Shown here: piece after piece, positions 29,308 to 39,384 of the stretch | How positions within the stretch are numbered: the first letter of the stretch is position 1 | Layout: each line of letters begins with the position of its first letter | Source of the DNA: Pyropia yezoensis | Lineage: Eukaryota; Rhodophyta; Bangiophyceae; Bangiales; Bangiaceae | Length of the DNA stretch: 64,000 nucleotides | NCBI GenBank assembly: GCA_009829735.1 | Contig: CM020620.1 | Location: 4,890,299 to 4,954,298 of the forward strand | Reading direction: 5' to 3' | The notes under the pieces: model-generated | Told to the model about the DNA's origin: nothing | Seen by the model: the letters and a program-made list of their open reading frames with translations, nothing else | Databases searched by the model: none | Position numbers and translations under genes: made by a program

Positions 29308-30063
29308 CTAAGCCCGCCCGCCGTCACTGCGTTCGCCGCGCTTGCGTTTCCCCGACGGCGCCTTCCCCGCCCCGCTCTTGGCCGGCCGCTTGCCCAGCCG
29401 CCCCCCCGCACCCTCACCACCCCCCAGCACCACGCGACCCTCAATGGGGCCCTCACAAACTGGACAGCATCCCCCACAACCCCCACGTGCGCCCTCAAGC
29501 CCCCCCCTCCCCCCCACCCCCTCCCCAGCAACGCCCTCCCAGCCCGCGCCGCTGACCACGCACCCACAGGGCACAACAGCCAACCAACGCTCCAGCCCCG
29601 TCGCCTCCCGACGGGTAATGGGGCAGACAAACGCAGGGGTGACGACGCCCTCTCGGCCACCACCCCCGCCACCGGGAGCCTGCTGCCGCCGCCGGCTCTC
29701 GGGTAGCATCAGCAGCGTTACGTCCATTACGTCGGAACGGCGGCGGAGATGCAGAAAGGCGCCGTCGCCGCCAGACTGGGAGCCCGCCACAGTCGCGGCC
29801 GCCCCCACCGCGCCCGCCCCAGATCGTTTGAGTGAAAGGAGGTGGACGAGCACGGCCGCCTTATTGTACAAGTACCCCCGGGAGCACACCACGACCGGAG
29901 GTTGCAGGGGCTCTCTCGACAGCGCGCATGTGGAGAGAGCCACCGAGGCAGCGGTGGCAGGAGATGCAGCGGGGTCGGCCTGACCAGCGAGGACAGCGCC
30001 AGGGGTAAACATACGCAGCTGGTCCCGCCGGGCATGAGAAAGAGTGCCCCCATCTCCGCCCAT
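29308..30063 (-). CDS. RTF2: RTF2, replication termination factor 2
   Basis: 251 residues from the ATG at 30063. The first residues MGGDGGTLSHARRD are the near-invariant start of RTF2 proteins and fix the start; the upstream in-frame extension to 30288 is 5' region. The first RING-like half has CALSREPLQPPVVVCSRGYLYNKAAVLVHLL, the second has FVCPITRREATG, then VVPCGCVVS and CCPVCEGPI. RTF2 acts at stalled or barrier-arrested replication forks and is removed by the proteasome in animals. The C-terminal tail is Lys/Arg/Gly-rich (GKRPAKSGAGKAPSGKRKRGERS), as in other family members. The middle contains Gly/Ala inserts. It is convergent with NSE2, with 329 bp between stop codons. The left TIR of the Harbinger element begins 78 bp upstream of its start codon. 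Confidence 0.92.
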   Translation of the reverse strand: MGGDGGTLSHARRDQLRMFTPGAVLAGQADPAASPATAASVALSTCALSREPLQPPVVVCSRGYLYNKAAVLVHLLSLKRSGAGAVGAAATVAGSQSGGDGAFLHLRRRSDVMDVTLLMLPESRRRQQAPGGGGGGREGVVTPAFVCPITRREATGLERWLAVVPCGCVVSGAGWEGVAGEGVGGRGGLEGARGGCGGCCPVCEGPIEGRVVLGGGEGAGGRLGKRPAKSGAGKAPSGKRKRGERSDGGRA

Positions 30064-30141
30064 GGTGATGTGATGGGCAAGGGATAGCCAAGAAGGACAC
30101 ACGGTAAAAGGTTGGGAAAGAAAAAGGGGTTGCTGCGCAGT

Positions 30142-30164
30142 GGGTCTTAAACCCTGTCCCTTAC
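30142..30164 (+). repeat. Left terminal inverted repeat of Harbinger element
   Basis: The sequence is the exact reverse complement of 38183-38205. It begins ggg and contains the inner palindrome-like gggtcttaaaccc. Partial similarity continues inward (cgattt on both sides). Confidence 0.85.
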
Positions 30165-31247
30165 GCGAGGCGATTTTTCGTGTTCGGGCGTGCAAAAACG
30201 TGCTGGTAGGCTTGTGCTGCACGCCCAGGGCGTGCATTAGGGCGTGTCTTGACGACATCTGGAAAGTGTCTGCGAATGCACAAGACACAGGCTGTAATTC
30301 CGTGGGCGCACGCAGCCAGACACGCCCTGTCTTGACGACTAGACAACGTGCACGAGCAATCGTTGGTGACTGGGAGATACGACGGCGAGGGGTGGGCTAC
30401 CTTCTTGCACACCACGATTGCGCGAGGAGAGACGGCGTGCCTGCGGCCGCGCGCACACATCACGGGTCCACAACGAGGGACACCACACCGTCCGGTCCGG
30501 TGCCCGTGCTCGCCCCTCACGACGAGCTCGTTCTTCTCCTCGGACCGGTATTCTTCCACGTCAGTGTGTAGCCGCTGGTGATCTACGCGAGGGACAATCC
30601 TCCCACGGCCGGACCGTCTCTCCTGTCACCTTGGCGTACTTCCGCAGCCCCAGGGCCACCCCCGCGTGGCACTCCCTCCCCCCCCCCCGTCCCCCCCCGT
30701 CCTCCCCCCCCCTCCCCCACCTCCCCGATCCCCCCCCCCCCCCCCCCCCCCCCCTCCCCCGCCCCCCGCCCCCACCTCCCCGATCCCTCTCACTGATTGA
30801 TCACTTCTACCCCACCGATCGACTCCGTTTTCCCCCCCCCACAGTCACCGCGCCGTTGGTCATTGCGTGCTCTTTCCCTCTCCCTCGGACGTGCTGTCAA
30901 GCCTGCTCCCACGGTGATGTACCACCCGTGCCCTGCCCGAGCACGCGTCTCGTCAAGACTCTCTGCTGCGTCAAGCCACGAGTTTTTTTTCTTCGTAACT
31001 CAGCACCAGTGTACGTTCTCCATGCCTTATTTATGTGCTTGGCGTGTTCTTGACCGCCGCCGTTGCGTCATATTGGGCTGGAGACGACCTAGCGTGTTCA
31101 TACTGACGCGTACCGCCACGCCGTGAATCTTTCTCGAACTCTAATTTTGCTGATGTTTTGTGTGTCCTCTTCAACTCATATCTGCTCGCGTGTCTCTCTG
31201 TGCTCGTCCACTTATGACTCAACAGAAAAGCTCTTTCTTTTTGGAGT
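30165..31247. other. Left subterminal region of Harbinger element
   Basis: It has repeated ggcgtg-type motifs: ttcgggcgtgca at 30183-30194, ggcgtgcattagggcgtgtcttgacg near 30228-30255 in two pieces, and another tcttgacgac copy near 30332-30341. Similar motifs recur near 34930-35060 and 37481-37530. A C-tract of about 25 (30730-30754) and other C-rich runs (30670-30780) separate this from the transposase 5' region. No coding region is recognised. Confidence 0.55.
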
Positions 31248-32703
31248 ATGCCTCCTGGCTCTGGACCTGGTTCCCTTCGGGGCGTGCCCCGGAAAACGAT
31301 CGGCCGCAACGCTCGGATGCGACCGTCAGCCGCTGCCAGGTTTGCTGCGCTGGTGACCGTGACAGCTGCAGTTGATGTTCTTAGCAATGCTGTTGCGATG
31401 GCGGTGCCGCGTCCCCGCAATACTGGGATCGGCCGGCGGTCACGTCTGGGCATGTCAGACACTCTCAAGGCCCTATCAGACAACGACTTTCGTCTTCTCT
31501 TCCGGATGGAGCGCAACGACTTTAATGCATTACTGGAGCTGGTGAGAGATGGGTTGCGGACTAATCATGCTATGGCTGTACTGGCGGCGGGCCAGCCTAT
31601 CCCCGCCGACTGTCGACTGGCGCTGGCGCTTCGATTGCTGGCTGGGGCGTCGTACCTGGACTGCATGCTGGCCTTTGGGTTGGGACGGTGCACCGTCTTT
31701 GATGTGTTTCATCAGGTATGTGTGTCCGGGTATGCCGTGCGGTGGCGTGGGGGGGATGGTGCACGGAATGTGCTGTGCTGCATCGGTATGCGTGTGCCTT
31801 TCATATGTGGGGCTTACAAGCTGTGCTGCGCGAGCAGTACCCTGAGGCAGGTATCATGGAGGATGTTCTAACAAGTCGACGTTTACATTTATCTTGCTAC
31901 TATGCGAAGGCTCTCAACGTGTTGGATTGCACACCTGAGCTAAACAACATTTTATTCCCCACAACCCAATCGGACTTTGACCGACAGAGTCATCTTTTCG
32001 CACGTGACGGGCGCAACCCACTGCGCGGCTGCGTGTCCGCCATCGATGGCCTGGCTGTCCGCATCCGGCGGCCATCTGTACGCGATGCACCCAATCCGAT
32101 TGCGTACTACAACAGGAAGGGTTTTTTCGCTGTGAACGTGCAGGCCGCTGTAGGTGCAGACTTTAAGGTGCAGTTTTTGTCGGCGATTGCAACGGGATCA
32201 TGCCACGACAGCGTCGCCTTTTCCGCGAGCGGTCTCTCCAGGCACCTGGCTGAGGACGGTTCACTGCCCGACGGATACTGGGTAGCTGCAGACGACGCGT
32301 ACGTGGCTGGGAGGAGAGTATTGACACCGTGGCCGGGACGCAACCTGCCGTGGGAGCGAGACTCTTTTAACTACTACCAGTCATCTGCTCGGATTTTTGT
32401 CGAGCAGACATTTGGGCAGCTCGTGGGCCGGTGGGGCATCCTGTGGAAGCCTATTCTCTTCTCTCTTCCCACGGATCGATTAGCGTTTGTGCCAAGCTCC
32501 ATAACTTTCTCATTGACCGGAGCAGCGCTGTTCCACCGGTCTTACAAGATGACACGGTTGGCGGGTCTGGGGAAGTGCTGTTCCAGGATCGACATGACAA
32601 CGACACAAGACTGCGACATCGTCGTAGAGATGGAGAGAAGTGCCCTCTCCGCGTGGCTATGACCAGGTTTCTTAAGGTAAACCAGGTCCGTAGGCCTGCC
32701 TAA
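31248..32703 (+). CDS. PIF/Harbinger DDE transposase (one intron, frameshifted C-terminus)
   Basis: Exon 1 is 31248-31715 (donor ATCAG|GTATGT), exon 2 begins at 31910 (acceptor GCGAAG|GC); the 194-bp intron is in phase 0. The product has the DDE_Tnp_4 fold: LLFRMERNDFNALLELV and the helix-turn-helix-like LALALRLLAGASYLDCMLAFG region in exon 1, then AIDGLAVRI (first Asp, 32045-32047), WVAADDAYVAG (second Asp, near 32291) and IFVEQTFGQLVGRWGIL (Glu, 32402-32404). The conserved last block VCAKLHNFLID is in another frame from about 32470 on, so a one-base indel at about 32460-32490 separates it from the DDE core. Without it the frame ends at 32662; in the shifted frame it ends at 32703. Start codon choice is uncertain; an ATG at about 31398 is an alternative. 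Confidence 0.8.
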
Positions 32704-32936
32704 TGAAGCTCTTTTTTTTTGAGTGAAGCACGGAGACCACATCATCTGCCGCGATGAGAAATAGTAAACAAACAGTTGACAATATGGTCGCTCGCCCGTC
32801 TTCTTGGGGAAGCTACCAGCACACGGTGTGCTGGTTTATCATGCATCATGGACGTCGGGCGCCGTGCGCGACGGCTCGCTCCCTGTCCCACCTCGACTCG
32901 AGCGTGGAAAAAATATATTAGGCTCCAACTTTACTC

Positions 32937-34418
32937 TCACCCAAGCAGCTTTGACACTTGCAGCTCTAAGTGCTTCACAACGCGGGCGGCAATCTCATCC
33001 GTCGGGTCGGCAAGAAGATCTTGGCGAGCGGCCCGTAGCTGCTTCGTGACCGCCCCAATGGACTCGGCGTTGTCATATATCTCTGCGGCTGTCGTACCGG
33101 CAGAGCTTGCCGGCGCCATAGCCTTTGCGAAGCCAGCCAGCGCGCTGGTCAGACCGCTCAGTCCTTGGACAGCGACGTGGGCGACCTTGGCGCGTTTGGC
33201 AGGGGTTGGCTCCGTGTCTTCGACGCGGGTGCGGTTGGGCAAGCCAACCTCGCACTGCGCACCGGCAGGAACTGTGCGGAGAACAAAGTCGGCCGCGTCA
33301 CTCCCTTTCAGCAAACAGTGAATATAAAGTAGCCGGTGGTCGCCTCAGACAAAACTCTTGAAAACGGGCTCGTTCTGGCCCGACCTCGTGTAGTTTGCAA
33401 CTGCGACGGTGCACAGCGACCGCAAGGTGCGATAATGACCCTCCAGCTTGGAGGGGTCATGTTGGCCGGAGTGCTTGCTCGGGTCCATCCCCCGCAGGTC
33501 GACGTCCATCATTCCGTCAATCAGTGCGGGGGGCTCAGGGCGGTAGGACTCGCGGTTGTAGAGGGGGCCGAGAACGGAGGTCCACAAGCTCACATGCTCC
33601 CTGTCGAGGTCCGCCCTTGACATGGGCTGGTTAGCCTTTCGCAAAGCGTCCTTGTGCATTGGATCACACACAACGTGAAAAAGTCGTGCGACGTCATTTG
33701 CCGTAAATTCGGGCTCCCTCGCGCCAGCCGCGCGCCCGGGCTCGGCTGCGGCCGGAACTGACAGGGATTGGGAAGCCCGCCTGCTCGGGCCAGGGTTCGC
33801 CCCACGAATCCCCGTTGTAGAGCCCCGGGGAATTTAAGGGGGCCGCCCTAACGGATTGGCCGAGCCTCCTTGCGCTCCAGACGCCCCGCCAATCGCCATA
33901 CTGCTGGATGCTGTGTCAGCCGCCCATCTGGTCCCCACCGCGAGGCCGTTGCTGACAGCAGGGACAGCACCGTCCGCAGTCGGCGGCGGGGCGGGTGAGG
34001 AGGCTGCAGGGACCACCGTGAGCAGGCTGCTCAAGGTCCTCGGAGCCAGGCCAGAGTGCGCGCTGGCCGACTCGATGTCCAAGTCGTCCACCAACGCCTC
34101 GACCTCCTCGTCGCCTATGTCCCTCGCGCGCATCATCTCCAGGGCACTGGATCGCTTCTCTTTGATAGGGGCGCCCATCTTGCCCTTGATCCTGAGGACA
34201 CGTAGCACTTGGCGAAGGTCCATGGACGAGAGCCGCGATAGGTAGAGCTCGGCCTTAGCGAAGTCAAAACCTGGCCTCGGCGCCGGGAGAGTGTCGGGAC
34301 CGGAATCGACCGGTAGCGCCGGAATCCCAGGGAGGCCCGTGGTCGCCGCAGCCTCGTTGGCGAGCGCAGTAGGTGTTGGAGCTTGCGCCGCCAAGCCAGG
34401 AGAAGTGGTAGAGTTCAT
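32937..34418 (-). pseudogene. Harbinger ORF2 (accessory protein), interrupted by two in-frame stops
   Basis: One reading frame runs from the ATG at 34418 to the stop at 32937, broken only by TAA at 33834-33836 and TGA at 33345-33347. The frame around both stops reads as continuous protein. The N-terminal part is Ala/Pro-rich with a helical block (FDFAKAELYLSRLSSMDLRQ, IKEKRSSALEMMRARDIGDEEVEALVDDL). The middle part has FTANDVARLFHVVCDPMHKDAL, MSRADLDREHVSLW and LCTVAVANYTRSGQNEPVFKSFV; the C-terminal part resumes with GDHRLLYIHCLL and a helical tail. From memory of its pattern, the middle block resembles accessory proteins in algal and oomycete transposons, not a known enzyme. A DNA-binding partner role, as for the Myb-like second protein of other Harbingers, is inference. 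Short introns hiding the stops cannot be excluded. Confidence 0.6.
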
Positions 34419-34757
34419 CGTTGGTGGGGGGTTAGGGCGGTGGTGGCGGTGCACAACAAAGCAGCAACGCAACAGAAGAGAATGAGAAGGGAGGATGATG
34501 ACTGGGACGTGAAGCTGGGAGTGATGACGGGGGTCACGCCTGGATGGTTGGGGGCACCTCGAAACGGAGCCACACTGTTGGGAGTCCGGACCGCTCTCGC
34601 GCTTCGAGTGGGCTGGAGGGGCGAGACCACGGGCTGCAGCGCGCCTCGCAGATCGTGATCTGTCTATGGACGGCAGGAGGCTGGAGGCTCGGAGAGCCCC
34701 AAATGGATTCTCTCGTCCGCCCTTGCGGATCTTGTTTTGCGGCGACGGCGTGTTTTT

Positions 34758-34796
34758 TTTGTGGTCGGAAAAGCACACTGCATTTCCGACCACAAA
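34758..34796. repeat. Perfect 14-bp inverted repeat (hairpin), 5' of ORF2
   Basis: Arms tttgtggtcggaaa (34758-34771) and its exact complement (34783-34796) with an 11-nt loop. It lies 340 bp upstream of the ORF2 start in its promoter or 5'UTR; it could be a regulator site or transposase site. Confidence 0.75.
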
Positions 34797-35262
34797 CGAG
34801 GCATGTCTGCAACTCGTTTTACTTGAAAATGTCTGAGTAAGTTCATGTGCCCCAGACGCCCGGCTCATCGAGTGCGCGAAGCATGTTTCCTCTTCTAACC
34901 AATAAGAAAGCTCCCTGCCTCTGTTTTTTGTCTGAGACACGCCCGAGTTCCGCCGTCAAGACGTGCCCTTAAGCTGCACGCCCCGGGAGGGATTAGGCGT
35001 GTCTTAGGGCGTGTCACGCCTGCACGCCCGAGATTTCGGGGCGTGCACTAGGGCGGGATCGTATTTACTTTCAATAGACTTGCATACGTTCTGATACTTC
35101 GCATCGCGCAATGAAGCCCTAATTGAATGGTTGTAAAGGGCCAAGCCACGGAGGCCATCCAGTTCTGTATACCGGGCGGCAGCAATGCTACGTGCATCCA
35201 GTCTGGGATTGCCTGCGCCCAGCTCACGCACATGCCGCGCTTTTCGGGACCATAACGTGGAG

Positions 35263-37231
35263 TGGGGTTGGGTTGGCATTCTCATGGTGGGGTTGGGTGA
35301 GGTCGCACCACATCGCACGAGAGCGCAGCCAATAGCTGGCCACAGTTCGGTCGGGCCACCGCCAGGTCGGCGTATACACCGCCAGGTGGGGGTGGGGTTG
35401 GGATAGAGCGGGACTCACAACTGTAGCAATTCCAAGTACAGCTGTGAACTCGGACGGGCCAGAACAGGGGGGCGCCAAAAAAAAGAGCGCGCGCGCGCGC
35501 CAGAAAAGAGCGCGCACCCGGCCACCCCAACAACGCCAGGCCACCCACCAGCCCTGCACACCGTCGACGTCGTCACCCCCCCTCCCCCCCCTCCGCCCGC
35601 AATCCACCGTCGTCGTCACCCTCTCCCCCACCGTCGTCGCCACCCCCCCCCCCCCATCCTGCTGTCCGTTGTCGTCGCCATCCCCCCCCACCCATCCGTC
35701 GTCCGCATCGCCCTCTCGTCGTCGTCGCCACCCCCCCCGTCCATCCATCGTGTGTGTGTGTGTGTGTCGTTCTTGGTTCTGTCGTTGTTATCACCCCCCC
35801 CCCCCCCCACCGTCATCGTGGCCTCTCCCCCCCCAATCCGTCGTCTTCACCACCCCCCCCTCGACACCCGTGGCCCATGCGTCTGTCCCTCATCCATTGT
35901 TGCCCCCTCCCCCCCCTCCGCCCCACTTTTTGCACCTCGCTGTCCTCCGTGCTACCGCTATCCCCGCGCCCTCCTTGTGGCTGGTTGCTCGCGCGAGCGT
36001 CGCGTCCCCCCCTGAAGTGGTGTTCTCCTCATCTTGCGTCACTTCTCCCAGCCGCTCTTCTGTGCTGCCGCTTTTCGCGTGTGCGACTACTTCCTGATTT
36101 CCACCGCCCTTCGCTTGCGGCGGCCTTCGCTTGCGGCGCCTTTTTTTTTAACAATTTTGCTCCTCGCATTTTTGCTCTTGCTGTTGCCGCTGCTGCACGG
36201 TGTAGGCGCTTGCCTATGCCATGATTTGGTCGACTAATCGACCCTCGCTCTTGCTGTTGTTTCTTGTTGGTTCCTCGCTTGCTGTACTATTTTTTCCGTG
36301 ACGTTTTCTTGCTCACTTCGACAGGCCGCCGATATATGGCATCCCAACAACAGCGAAGCTGGAAGTGGGCGCCAGTGGCGGCATGGCAGGCTCCATCGAC
36401 GGCACTGGCGTCTGCCCAGGGGGACACAAAAAGGCACGGCAGACTCCTAAGAATGCAGCGGTGGCAGCGAGAAGCAGAGAATAGAAGAAGATAGTACTGG
36501 CGGTCAAGCGTCATTGAGGGGAGGCCAAGAAGAGGACACGGCGAAAAAAAGAGGCCGGTAAGCAATGGTGGAGGGGAGAGGGGGGAGCGGGCAACAACGG
36601 ATGAGGGACAGACGCATGGGCCACGGGTGTCGAGGGGGGGGTGGTGAAGACGACGGATTGGGGGGGGAGAGGCCACGATGACGGTGGGGGGGGGGGGGGG
36701 TGATAACAACGACAGAACCAAGAACGACACACACACACACACACGATGGATGGACGGGGGGGGTGGCGACGACGACGAGAGGGCGATGCGGACGACGGAT
36801 GGGTGGGGGGGGATGGCGACGACAACGGACAGCAGGATGGGGGGGGGGGGGTGGCGACGACGGTGGGGGAGAGGGTGACGACGACGGTGGATTGCGGGCG
36901 GAGGGGGGGGAGGGGGGGTGACGACGTCGACGGTGTGCAGGGCTGGTGGGTGGCCTGGCGTTGTTGGGGTGGCCGGGTGCGCGCTCTTTTCTGGCGCGCG
37001 CGCGCGCTCTTTTTTTTGGCGCCCCCCTGTTCTGGCCCGTCCGAGTTCACAGCTGTACTTGGAATTGCTACAGTTGTGAGTCCCGCTCTATCCCAACCCC
37101 ACCCCCACCTGGCGGTGTATACGCCGACCTGGCGGTGGCCCGACCGAACTGTGGCCAGCTATTGGCTGCGCTCTCGTGCGATGTGGTGCGACCTCACCCA
37201 ACCCCACCATGAGAATGCCAACCCAACCCCA
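35263..37231. mobile_element. Foldback-type long inverted repeat (two 643-bp arms)
   Basis: Left arm 35263-35905 is a near-perfect reverse complement of right arm 36589-37231 (equal length; one mismatch seen near the inner end at about 35896/36598). A 683-bp unique spacer separates them. Each arm holds a (GT/AC)n run, C/G tracts, a CGCG run and a Gly/Thr/Asp-type shadow frame, none likely coding. The spacer (35906-36588) has no recognised gene. No clear target-site duplication was found at either outer end. It lies inside the Harbinger element. Confidence 0.8.
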
Positions 37232-38182
37232 ACCTTTCGTCGTTCCCGGGCCTTCGAGGCAGTCGCGCCGGACGTGGCTGTCTGCTTTCTCGCTTTCATG
37301 GCGCAGTGGGGGCCAGAGCAGGCATGTGTGCTCCACGGGCGCCGCCACGAGTGACTGCAGCCAGTGTGCCCGATTCTGACAGAAAGAGTCCGGCACGACC
37401 CAAGCAACTACCTGAACCAACCGTCTGGTGGCAGAGCTTCTTCATAATTTGAACTCGTCTGGTAAAATTGTGTTAACTTCTTCGGGCGTGCAGGGCGGGA
37501 TGAACTTTTGAGGGCGTGCTTAAGGCGTGTTTATTCACTGCATTTGGCACCGAGAAATGCTACGAGCGCGTGGCGGATGCTGCATGCAGCCTGCATCCAG
37601 CGCACACGTTCGTGCACAGAGCGTGCACTGGAGATCGCTCAACTCGGGAAAAGTATAGTTGCTCGGCTGCACTGGCGTGCAGCGGCATGCCACTAAGCAC
37701 ACACTGCAGATGGGGCGCGCGGGTTGCTCTCAAGAAGCACGTCGTTGTAGAGAACATGAGCTTTCGCACAGGTCTGCAAGCTTATGCGATGAATGGTCGT
37801 CGTAGATTGCACGGGACCTGGTGCAGGGGGGTGTACATTACAAACACGTTTTACGTTTCTATGCGGTGTGTCGCCGCGAATCGTGCCACCATGTATGCAC
37901 GATTGTACGTTCTTCACGACATGCTCCAGATGACAAAAGGCGATAATTGGCGAAGGAAGCGCCAGCGAGAAAAACGCAGTTCCCGCACACACCTCGACAA
38001 GGTCGTTCTCATGCTCCTCAAAAAAATGGGGTCTCGCCGGCGCTTCCCCTTCTGGGGGGGGCCGTAGCGGGGCAATCGTGCTGTGCACAAACGCGGAAAA
38101 GGACGTTCTTGGGCCTTTGGGGCCACATTGCAGGGCACGTGCAACGGGCCGCGCACGCCGTTGCATGTCAAATCGGCCGTCT
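37232..38182. other. Right subterminal region of Harbinger element
   Basis: It has the same subterminal motif ttcgggcgtgca (37481-37492), followed by gggcgtgc and ggcgtg copies to about 37530. An open frame (37516-38067, +) exists but has no recognisable domain and mixed codon use, so it is not called. No other structure seen. Confidence 0.5.
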
Positions 38183-38205
38183 GTAAGGGACAGGGTTTAA
38201 GACCC
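38183..38205 (-). repeat. Right terminal inverted repeat of Harbinger element
   Basis: Exact reverse complement of 30142-30164. It is followed directly by gctgcgc, also present outside the left end. Confidence 0.85.
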
Positions 38206-39384
38206 GCTGCGCTGGGCCAGGGGGAGACGGAGAGTGTGCGAGGCGATGTTCGTGAACGCGAACGCTGGCGGGGCTGACGGGGTCAAGTGGCCAGATTTGG
38301 CTTCCTTTTTGTCTGCTGAGGTCTGCGAAGGCTCGGGTGCCACGCACATACCAGATTTGTGTTTTGATTAGGGACGCTTTTGATTTTTGATTAGAGCTTC
38401 CGGTGACATATGAAAAGTTTAAAGAATTTGAAGATTTCCTGCTCGCCACGTATCTATCTGGCATGCATTCAAGGGAGTGGCGTGTAGGACTGACGTTTTT
38501 GGACCTCCATGAGGAGCACCTTAGCGGAGATATGCAATGATGGAGAGGGAGCGCTAAGTGGGTGAGGAGGGGGCGCCGTCGTATGAACGGGGTTTGATGG
38601 CGGCGTCGGCGCGCGGCTTCCTCGGGCAGCTCTCGCAGATGACTCGAGGAGAACCACGCGAGAAGAGTGGAGGCGAGGGGAGGGGGGGGGAGGCTCTTCG
38701 ATGTAAAAATTGGTGAGGCTTTGTGGGGAGCGGGGGAGTGGGGTGTGTTTGCGTGGGTCGTGGCCGTCCCGCCGCCTGGCACACGCGGACAACGCCGCCG
38801 TGCTCCGAGGGCGTCACCTGGGTTATGCCGGGGAAGGTCATCACGGCGAGCCAGGCACAGCTGGCTCGCCTCGGCCGCGCGGTCCTCAAATCGGGGGTGG
38901 TTGTGCTGACGGAGCGGCCCACAAAGCCGTTCAACGGCCGCAAGGTGCTGTCCTACGGCGCGTAGGGCGGGCAGAACTGAATTTTGGGACCAGCTTGGAG
39001 GAGGGGGGAAGGGGGATGGGTGAGAGGGGACGAAAGTGGGGAAGAGACGGAGGGAGTTCCCGGAGGACTGGTTGTCAGGGGACTACCAGCCGCTGTCGGG
39101 GTATGCCTTGGTCGGTGGCTGTCCAAACATATACGTGCACATAGCTGCGGACGCGCCAACACCTCTCGGAGGGGTGGCGGGAGAACGGGGGCCTCCCCGC
39201 ATGCGTGATGCGGGGGGGCGACTGGGGTACCTGTGGATGACGAAGGCGAGAATGGACAGTGAGAGAGGGGGCGGGTGCGGGAGCGGACAGATGGGCGTAG
39301 TCCAGCTGGCAAGACGGTGACGGGAGGCGCCTATTCGAAACCTACCCGATGCCAACATGAGTTCCAGAAGTCGATTCGATGTTA
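38206..39384. other. Region right of the Harbinger element
   Basis: It contains the short candidate exon 38825-38965 and otherwise no recognised gene. A second frame (39036-39320, +) reads protein-like at first (EFPEDWLSGDYQPLSGYALVGG) but cannot be assigned or joined to the candidate exon with clear splice sites. Confidence 0.4.
38825..38965 (+). CDS. Possible short CDS or terminal exon, unrecognised
   Basis: 46 residues from ATG to TAG with strong GC-rich codon use: MPGKVITASQAQLARLGRAV then LKSGVVVLTERPTKPFNGRK and VLSYGA. The sequence is balanced in composition and looks like a folded protein end, unlike nearby shadow frames. The frame is open upstream to 38723, so this could be the last exon of a gene whose 5' part lies elsewhere or was separated by the Harbinger insertion 620 bp upstream. 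I do not recognise the family. Confidence 0.3.
   Translation: MPGKVITASQAQLARLGRAVLKSGVVVLTERPTKPFNGRKVLSYGA

Larger units (their letters stand above)
30142..38205. mobile_element. PIF/Harbinger-type DNA transposon, ~8.06 kb, with nested foldback element
   Basis: Bounded by identical 23-bp terminal inverted repeats (30142-30164 and 38183-38205; outer end gggtcttaaacc). It contains a DDE transposase gene (+) and a second ORF (-), the two-gene layout known for PIF/Harbinger. The sequence outside the TIRs is gctgcgcagt on the left and gctgcgctgg on the right; a gctgcgc direct repeat could be a target-site duplication, though the usual Harbinger duplication is 3 bp. Because gctgcgcagc is itself palindromic, the TIR could instead extend outward by about 6 bp. 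The transposase has a frameshift, ORF2 has two stops and a foldback element sits inside, so this copy is probably not autonomous. Confidence 0.75.

Noticed and set aside
35263-35300. Telomere-like ggggttgggttgg
   Set aside because: Only a few units, and it is the outer end of the inverted repeat arm; not a telomere array.
37516-38067. 183-codon open frame in the right part of the Harbinger element
   Set aside because: No recognisable domain, mixed codon use and dense subterminal repeats at its start; likely noncoding.
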